Assembly: GCA_025175895.1 (NCBI GenBank)
Contig: CM046006.1
Span: 67,042,288 to 67,106,287 of the forward strand
DNA length: 64,000 nucleotides
DNA from: Wurfbainia villosa
Lineage: Eukaryota; Streptophyta; Magnoliopsida; Zingiberales; Zingiberaceae
Direction: 5' to 3'
Position numbers and translations under genes: made by a program
The notes under the pieces: model-generated
Told to the model about the DNA's origin: nothing
Database searches by the model: none
The model's input: the letters and a program-made list of their open reading frames with translations, nothing else
In this document: positions 57,701 to 64,000 of the stretch, piece by piece
How the letters are laid out: each line of letters opens with the position of its first letter
How positions within the stretch are numbered: the first letter of the stretch is position 1

Positions 57701-57847
57701 TGGCTTCCGCTATTGATGTTGTACGTTTTGCTGTGTTGTTATACATTTTCGATATGTGTTATACTGGCTGCGACTTTGTACCGTATTGGAATTGTCATAA
57801 GGGGGTGCCGTCCGTTGGCCGGACAGAGTCTACCTCGGGGCGTGACA
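54789..57847 (+). repeat. 5' LTR of gypsy B
   Basis: It runs from TGTAGAATACG (54789) to CGGGGCGTGACA (57847), 3.06 kb. A CpG-rich block at 54960-55390 is followed by a long T-rich stretch and then the U5 side, similar to element A and, inverted, to A2. The start is supported by the same junction in the second copy (63327) and by an A-run/AT-start like that of A2. The start is less certain than the end. Confidence 0.75.
54806..54830. repeat. (AT)n microsatellite near LTR start
   Basis: An AT run after an A9 run, repeated at about 63345-63368 in the duplicate. Confidence 0.85.
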
Positions 57848-57854
57848 ATTTTAT

Positions 57855-57867
57855 TGGTATCAGAGCC
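57855..57867 (+). other. Primer-binding site of gypsy B
   Basis: TGGTATCAGAGCC lies 7 bp after the LTR end, as in element A. Confidence 0.92.
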
Positions 57868-58059
57868 AGGTTGCAATGCCATGCAATAATGTTTTTGTCG
57901 GATTTTGGGACCTCGGAAAATCATTTTGATTTGTTTTGATTTCGATTTGGTAAGATGGTATTGACAGAGGCATGAGCTCCAAGTTGTCCGAAGTAAGAAA
58001 TCTTAACACTTAATCTTCTTTGGTTAAATATTTATGGAAGTCGTTCAACAGGTGTGAAC

Positions 58060-59190
58060 ATACGATAGTACGACACCTGTTCAGACTCGTAAGAGAGGTC
58101 GACCCTCTAAACAGCCTACTACCGGAGGACCGGTTGATCAGGAGTAGCCACGCCAGTCTCCTACCAGAGGTTCGGAACCTCAAGAGCCTGATGTACCCTT
58201 GACTACGCCGACTGCTACGGATTCCAATTGGGTCAGAGTCAAGGCACGTATACCGGTGTTAGCACGGTCAGCCAAGGACTGATTCACGCTATTCCGAGGC
58301 GAGTCTGATCCCTGGATTGCACGGACTTGGTTAGACAATTTGGAGGATACATTTGAGTTCATGAGTTGCACCGATGAGGAGAAGGTGGGTCTAGCAGCTT
58401 ATCATCTACGGGAGCAAAGTGCTACATGGTGGAAAATGCAGAAGACCTTGATGGGAGAGCAGAACATCACCTGGGCAGTTTTCCGAGATATATTCTGGAG
58501 GCAGTATTTTCCTTCTGCGTTCTCTACAGCACGCCGTCAGGAGTTCTTAAGCCTTAAGCAGGGGGATCGATCAGTTATGGAATACAATGCAGAGTTTACT
58601 CGTTTAGCGGAATTCTGTCCACGTCTGGTAGCACAGGATGAGGACCGGATGTTATAATTCACACAGGGTTTGGCAGCCTATATTCGAGTAAGAATGTCTG
58701 GATCCTCCATTAACTCGTACCGAGAGGCACTGGATAGAGCTCTGTCTATTGAGATGACTTCTCAGCAAATTGCAAAGGAGAAGGAGGTGGAGAAGCAGAT
58801 GTCCCAGGGAAAGCAGCGGAAGCAGGATACAACCACTGAGACTCAGAAGAAGCAGAATCAGAGTGGGGCTTCTCGTGGTACTTTAGAGGGATCATCTAGG
58901 GCACAGAAAGGGAAGCGACCAGCTTCTGGATAGTCTGGCGGTTATCAGAAGAATCGTAAGAGCAGGTACATGACTGGATGTCGGAGGTGTGGGTCTGAGA
59001 GCCATAATGTTTCCGAGTGTCCTTTGGATCGCGATGTTTGCTTCTACTGCAAGCATCCAGGACATACGAGTCGAGAGTGTACGCTGAAGGCACAGTTGGA
59101 GTTTTCAGGAAATTCCAACAAGGGAAAGAGATCTGATCAGCATCATCAGCAGAGGTCAGCACCTAGGACGCAGATGCATGGTCAGAGATG
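58060..59190 (+). pseudogene. gag: Gypsy gag (decayed), element B
   Basis: Homologous to element A gag. The basic N-terminal RKRGRPSKQPTT is followed by FTLFRGESDPWIARTWLDNL, the capsid core YHLREQSATWWK, FLSLKQGDRSVMEYNAEF and SYREALDRALSIEMTSQQ, a lysine/glutamine linker, and two CCHC knuckles at 58975-59080 (CRRCGSESHNVSEC, CFYCKHPGHTSREC), both with all four ligands. Stops at 58145, 58278, 58655 and 58931 disable it. The knuckles are better preserved than in A. Confidence 0.87.
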
Positions 59191-59483
59191 ACCACCCTCC
59201 TACACTCGGATATATCATATACATGGGGAGTGATTCTTCCGGATGCCACGGCGATTCATTATACCCGACTCAGAGAGTTATTATTCGGACCACCTAGAGA
59301 TATCTACTGCTCTTAGGATATATTATGCTCACAAGAAGTCACCTCCAAAGAAAGATCATCGACCGGATCCATCCGAGTGGAGGCATTCTACTATTATATC
59401 CGAGCGCGGCCGTCATGTGATCGGGACGAGTTTATGCCATTACCCGAGAGGACGCTCGGTAGTAGAGGATCGTCATTCGGGGT

Positions 59484-59930
59484 ATGATTTTGGTTTATTC
59501 TATACCTGCTGATACATTGATTGATACTGGTAGCTCGCATTCCTTTATTTCTAGTATATTTCTGAGTAAAATTGGGAGAATCCCTATGATTCGTTCTTGT
59601 GGATTAGCGGTATCATTACCATCGGGCGAGGTTTTGACCAGTCATCAAGTAATCGAGGGTTGTCCGTTGGATTTCGAGGGACATATACTTAAGGTGGACC
59701 TTCAGTGCTAGAGATGGTGGAATTCGACATTATACTAATGGATTGGTTGGCTACATATTATGCTACATGGATTGTAGAGCAAGAGTAGTGACCTACCACC
59801 CGATCACCGCATGGGAATTCGTGGGTACCCGTGATGATGGAGTGTCCGTTATATCCAGACTTCAGCTTGAGATTATTGTCGCATGGTTGTCAGGGTTACT
59901 TATTCTCGTTGGTCAAAGTGGAGAGTGAGG
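59484..59930 (+). pseudogene. pol: Gypsy protease, element B
   Basis: Contains DTLIDTGSSHSFISSIF with the intact Asp-Thr-Gly site, then SCGLAVSLPSGEVLTSHQ. Small deletions after 59705 break the frame before the flap-like block that reads LGMDWLA in element A (here about 59740). Confidence 0.85.
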
Positions 59931-60876
59931 AGATACCACCTCTTTCCAGCGTACGGGTAGTTCGTGAGTATCCGGATATATTTCCAGATGAACTTCCGGG
60001 CTTGCCACCTCCGAGGCAAGTGGAATTCGCGATAGAGGTGATTCCAGGTACCGCACCGGTGTCAAAAGCTCCATACCGGATGGCACCGAAAGAGTTAAGT
60101 GAGCTAAAGATACAACTGCAAGAATTATTGGATAGAGGTTTTGGCGCCTAGTGTTTCACCTTGGGAGCTCGTGCTGCGTTAAAAGAAAGATGGATCTGCA
60201 GTTATGTATTGATTACCGACAACTTAATGCAGTGACCGTTAAGAACAAATATCCACTGCCGAGGATAGAGGATTTGTTTGATCAGCTCAAGGATACTTGC
60301 GTGTATTCCAAGATTGATCTGCGATCAGGTTATCATCAGCTGAGGGTAAGAGACGAGGATGTTCAGAAGACAGTGTTCCGCACGCGTTATGGACATTACG
60401 AGTTTCTAGTGATGCCATTTGGTCTTACTAATGCTCCAGCTGCATTTATGGATTTGATGAACCGGGTATTCTTGAGGTACTTAGATCAGTTTGTTATCGT
60501 ATTCATAGATGATATCTTGATATATTCTCGTTCTGAGGAGGAACATGAGCACCATCTTCGGATTGTATTGGAGACATTGCGACGAGAGCATTTATATGCC
60601 AAATTTAGTAAGTGCGCTTTCTGGTTATCTTCTGTGGGATTTCTTGGACATGTGGTATCTAGCAGGGGTATTTCAGTTGATTCCCAGAAAATCGAGGCGA
60701 TTACCAGTTGGGAGCAGCCAAAGTCAGTTCAGGAAGTCCGTAGTTTTCTTGGATTGGCCGGATATTACCGTAGATTTGTGGAGGGATTTTCCCGTATAGC
60801 CACCCCACTTACTCGCTTGACCTTAGGAAGGGTCAAGTTTGCTTGGTCGAGGCGTGTGAGTCCGTTTGGAGCTTAA
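59931..60876 (+). pseudogene. pol: Gypsy reverse transcriptase, element B
   Basis: The N-terminal RT block (VREYPDIFPDELPGLP, YRMAPKELSELK) runs to a frameshift near 60145-60190. From 60181 a long open frame gives LCIDYRQLNAVTVKNKYPLP, DLRSGYHQLRV, FRTRYGHYEFLVMPFGLTNA and the catalytic FIDDILIYS at about 60500. The thumb/connection FLGLAGYYRRFVEGFS follows. All three catalytic Asp residues are visible. This is the best preserved enzyme domain of the element, but it cannot be translated as part of one polyprotein. Confidence 0.92.
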
Positions 60877-61260
60877 GCGGTCTTAGTTTCTGACCGATTG
60901 GTGATTCCTTCTTCTTGCGATGGATGGATATCGAGCATCGATGCTTCTTTCCAAGGATTTTGATGCGATTGGCCGTGTAGTATCTTATGCCTCCTTCACT
61001 TTAAGGATCATGAGAGGAATTATCCTGCAGATCCGGAGTTAGCAGCCATCATTTTTGCGCTAAAGATATGGAGACATTATCTGTATGGGATTACTTTTGA
61101 GATCTATACGGACCATAAGAGTTTGAAATATCTTTTTACTCAGAAAGAATTGAACCTTAGACAGAGATGATGGATGGAATACCTAAAGGATTATGATTGC
61201 ACCATTCAGTATCATCCGGGTAAAGCTAACGTTGTAGCAGATGCACTGAGCAGGAAGTCC
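60877..61260 (+). pseudogene. pol: Gypsy RNase H, element B
   Basis: Decayed frame with recognisable blocks at 61020-61240: NYPADPELAAIIFALKIWRHYLYG, quoted in part as LAAIIFALKIWRHYLYG, then FEIYTDHKSLKYLFTQKELN and HPGKANVVADALSRKS. Frame changes occur near 60880-61000, and a TGA replaces a Trp or Arg codon at 61168. Confidence 0.85.
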
Positions 61261-61883
61261 CGTGGGATTCTGGCTAGTCATTTGACCGCAGTGACTGATC
61301 TTGTTCGACAGTTCTCAGAGTTGGGGTTGTCTGAACAGGGTCAAACATCCCGGGGGATATTGGTATCTATGGTTGCCCAGTCTGATATTATTGAGAGGAT
61401 CAAGGAGGCACAAGCTAGTGATCGATCTGCGATTCTTATGCGGCACTCACGGACTCGGGGCAGCAGGCAGATTTCTCGTGTGACGAGACTGGAGTCCTCC
61501 GATTCAGAGGGAGATTATGTGTTCCAGACACACATCCGATTAAGGAGGAGTTATTGCGAGAGGCACATCACTCGAGATTTGCTATACATCCTGGCGGTAC
61601 CCGGATGTATCAGGATTTGAGGCGTTCCTATTGGTGGGATGGTATGAAGAGGGATATTGCGATTTTGCCGCCGATGTTTGGTCGTCCACAGTAAAGGTCA
61701 ACATCGTAAACCCGCGGATTGCTACAGAGAATCCCAATTCTGGAATGGAAGTGGGAACATATTACGATGGACTTTGTTACGGGGTTGCCCAGAACCCGTA
61801 AAGGACATGATGCGATTTGGGTGATTGTGGATAGGTTAACCAAATCCGCTCATTTCCTCCCGATTCGTGAGACACATCCATTG
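61261..61883 (+). pseudogene. pol: Gypsy integrase, truncated, element B
   Basis: The zinc-binding part survives as HPGGTRMYQDLRRSYWWDGM (about 61590-61650), but the following CxxC region is garbled. The core starts WKWEHITMDFVTGLPRTRKG (61745-61805; first catalytic Asp) and VDRLTKSAHFLPIRETHPLD (61825-61880), where it is cut by the duplication junction. The second Asp and the Glu are missing. Confidence 0.9.
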
Positions 61884-62411
61884 GATTGTATTCCTCATAC
61901 TTCCAACACTCCTCCCCCCCCAAATGAAGGACCACATTGAGCCCCCCTCAAGCCTACCCGTCCTGGAAAGACTTCCTCTGCTTAATGTATGATCCGTAAC
62001 CCCCTAGGACTTTACATCAACTTGTATGGTCCTCGACCCAGGTGGACTTTACCATTATCTAGCCCTTCTAGCCCAATTAGACTTCCTGCTAGTTGTTTGA
62101 TCCTCTTGACCCAACTGAACTTCTTGTCTAGTGTCTGCTTCTCTTGATCTAGACATGGGAGCTCCACTTCCTTCATTCAAGGTTCATGGCTAGACATGGA
62201 CCATGACTCTGATACCAATTGTTAGTACTTATAAGATTCATATATCTCAATAATTATTGTCCACTTTGGGCCTAAGCCCTCATGGTTTTATTTTTGGACT
62301 TTATCCAAAAGGCCTCATTCCAATGGAAATATCTTTTTATCTTATAAGCACATGATCTTTTCCGTGTCTTACCAATGTGGGACTTTGATTGTATTCCCCA
62401 TACTCCCAACA
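61884..62411 (-). mobile_element. TRIM2 copy 2, lacking most of one LTR
   Basis: Retains about 25 bp of one LTR, the internal region with inverse PBS (about 62207-62218) and the other LTR (62220-62411). The 5' break coincides with the duplication junction. Confidence 0.87.
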
Positions 62412-62720
62412 ATGATTAGTGTTTTCCAATCACAACCATATCTTTTTTCACATAATCATTTCTCACATACTTTGAAATTTTCTATCGTAGTAGTCATGCA
62501 TTCATCAAAGACATATTTCATAAATAAATTGATAATATGACAAGCACATCTATTATGAAGCAAATTATCTTCTAAAATTGCTCTTAATGAATCTTTAAGG
62601 TATTTAATTGCAACATTATTGACACTCACATTATCTAATGTGATCAACATTATTTTTTTTTGTATTTTATAACCCTTAACAACATTTAGAACATATCTAG
62701 TTATAGTATATGCAGGACGT
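62412..62720 (-). pseudogene. hAT transposase fragment, copy 2
   Basis: A copy of 53874-54182 with one visible substitution (A to G at the ATCGTAG/ATCATAG site near 62487). It encodes the same LDNVSVNNVAIKYLKD and HIINLFMKYVF blocks. The C-terminal half present in copy 1 is absent because the duplication starts inside TRIM2. Confidence 0.85.
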
Positions 62721-63326
62721 TGATGACGCGCTAGAGGGGGGTGAATAGCATTTTGTGTTTTCGTTACTTGATTGTGTTCGTTCTTGTCTACAACAAGGTT
62801 AGCACAATGGAAATACAAAATACAAATACGAGTACACAACACACAAGCAACACATCCAAAAGACAATATATAATGTGGTTCGAAATATTAGGGTTCATAC
62901 TCCACGAATCGAGCTCAAGTGAGCTCTAGTGATGCATACCACCACTAATAAACTCCTTCTCAGAACAATTCGGAGGTGGAGAAACATCGTACAAAGTCTT
63001 ACAACAATAAGAATAAGAGATACAAGCAAATACAATGAAATACAAGTAAAGAAAACTTTACAAAGAATGCTTGATCTTTGGTTGCTTGTGGAATGCCTTG
63101 AAGGTTTGGAATGCAACAACAATTCCCCTTTAAATCGCCTCAAGAACCATGACAAAAATCCTCCTCTTTGTGCTCCTTATAAAGCAGCAACTCGGGTTGA
63201 TTTTTGCCTAGCAGTCGACTGCCCATACCTAGCAGTCGATAGCTCCTGTAGCCGTATTGAGATAACGGCTTAATCCACGCTGGAAAAACTCCAACAGATA
63301 TCTCATCAATCGACTGATGCATATAT
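62721..63326 (-). repeat. Copia LTR fragment (copy 2)
   Basis: Essentially identical to 54183-54788 (one C/A difference near 62898). Confidence 0.8.
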
Positions 63327-64000
63327 TGTAGAATACGAAAAAAAAATATATATATATATATATATATTAATTAACTCGTTAATTAATTAGGATTAATTAG
63401 GGGATTAATTAGGCTTAATTAGTGGGCTGAAATTGGGTTTGAAATGATCTGGGCTGAGATGGGCTTGGGCTGAACTGGGCCTGGGCTGAACTGGGCCTGG
63501 GCTGAACCCAATCAGATTGGGTTTGGGTTGAGCTGGGTTAATCGAATCAGTCGAACGGCGTTTATAAGCTGCCGAACGAACTGATTTCGTCAGATCGCGA
63601 TCCCGTTTCCATTTCTTCTTCTCCGCGGCCTTTCCTTTAGCGTCTTCGCCGATCTCATCGGTGATCCGGTGTAGCGCGCACCATTTGGTAGATCTCCGGC
63701 CAGGAGATCAAGGGAGGGTTCTCGCCTGGAAAGAAGTCGCGGCGACACTCCCAGTGGACAGCGACGTCGTCGTCGCGGCAGCGAGCTGCCATCGGAGGTA
63801 AGGGTCGACCATCCCCTTCCCTTTTCGAGTGGAGATCTGGATTTTTGGGTTGTTTTTAGCTCAGATCGGTTTTTGGCAGTAATCGGGAGTTGGATTGTTT
63901 CGGTGAGCAACTGGGATTTGGGGGATAACGCCGCCGGTGAAGGTTGATCGCGGTAAGTTGGATCTAACTCAATACTATCAGCTGTGGTATAAATTAGGAT
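63327..64000 (+). repeat. Gypsy B LTR start, copy 2
   Basis: The same junction and AT run as at 54789. It then differs by a GGGCTGAACTGGGCCT tandem stretch (63455-63540) and rejoins copy 1 at CGAACTGATTTCGTCAGATCG. Confidence 0.75.

Larger units (their letters stand above)
53342..61883. repeat. Tandem duplication unit, copy 1 (8,542 bp)
   Basis: From GATTGTATTCCTCATACTTCC (53342) the sequence to about 55435 recurs from 61884 in the same order and orientation: TRIM2 remainder, hAT piece, copia LTR piece and start of the gypsy B LTR. Copy 1 ends within the gypsy B integrase. The second copy starts there. Confidence 0.8.
54789..61883 (+). mobile_element. Ty3/gypsy element B, truncated in integrase
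   Basis: 5' LTR, PBS, gag, protease, RT, RNase H and part of integrase stand in gypsy order (integrase after RNase H). At 61884 integrase coding passes straight into TRIM2 LTR sequence. The integrase C-terminus, any chromodomain, the PPT and the 3' LTR are absent. Confidence 0.9.
61884..64000. repeat. Tandem duplication, copy 2 (runs past window end)
   Basis: Repeats 53342-about 55435 nearly base for base, with clear differences only in patches (61990-62075, about 63430-63600, 63620-63690). The last few bases (63996-64000) depart from copy 1. Confidence 0.8.

Overview
The window is repeat-dominated plant nuclear DNA. All LTR elements have plant-type initiator-tRNA-Met primer sites (TGGTATCAGAG-type) and polypurine tracts, and the DNA transposons are MULE and hAT. 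I found no convincing intact host gene, RNA gene or prokaryotic feature. An angiosperm, perhaps a monocot, fits, but the sequence alone does not fix the species. Almost every long open frame is part of a decayed transposon.

Layout. (1) 1-4053: Ty3/gypsy element A (+), with the end of its 5' LTR, gag, protease and start of RT, then a deletion straight into the last 82 bp of an LTR. (2) 4054-5548: AT-rich DNA with decayed minus-strand coding fragments. (3) 5549-23462: one inverted gypsy LTR (A2), split by Ty1/copia element D (7724-14919, TSD CAGCC/CAACC) and gag-only copia element E (15127-22497, TSD AACGA). E itself carries a 634-bp TRIM with identical 198-bp LTRs (19840-20473, TSD GATTC). (4) 23463-about 24990: AT-rich DNA with an unassigned minus-strand fragment. 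(5) About 25000-51130: a large Mutator-like element with repetitive inverted end regions and a dead transposase. It is split by solo LTR S1 (25866-27664, TSD ATATA), copia element C (30814-47481, TSD TCAAT) and LTR insertion S2 (47498-49534). Inside the gag of C sits an 8.3-kb head-to-head copia composite, F/G (32176-40522, TSD TAAAC), which has U5 LTR ends on both sides. (6) About 51790-54182: a hAT transposase pseudogene cut by a second TRIM (53168-53873) and ended by a copia LTR fragment (54183-54788). (7) 54789-61883: gypsy element B, with a 3.06-kb 5' LTR and gag to a truncated integrase. (8) 61884-64000: a near-identical second copy of 53342-about 55435, which implies a tandem duplication with an 8,542-bp unit running off the window.

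The nesting gives a relative history. The MULE, hAT and A2 LTR are hosts; copias C, D and E came later; F/G inserted into C and TRIM1 into E. The F/G composite and TRIM1 stand out: F/G because no ordinary integration gives two U5 ends, TRIM1 because its LTRs and TSDs are identical, so it is young. E and F share a gag-only design with long, nearly open gag frames. They probably relied on the pol of relatives such as C, but that is inference.
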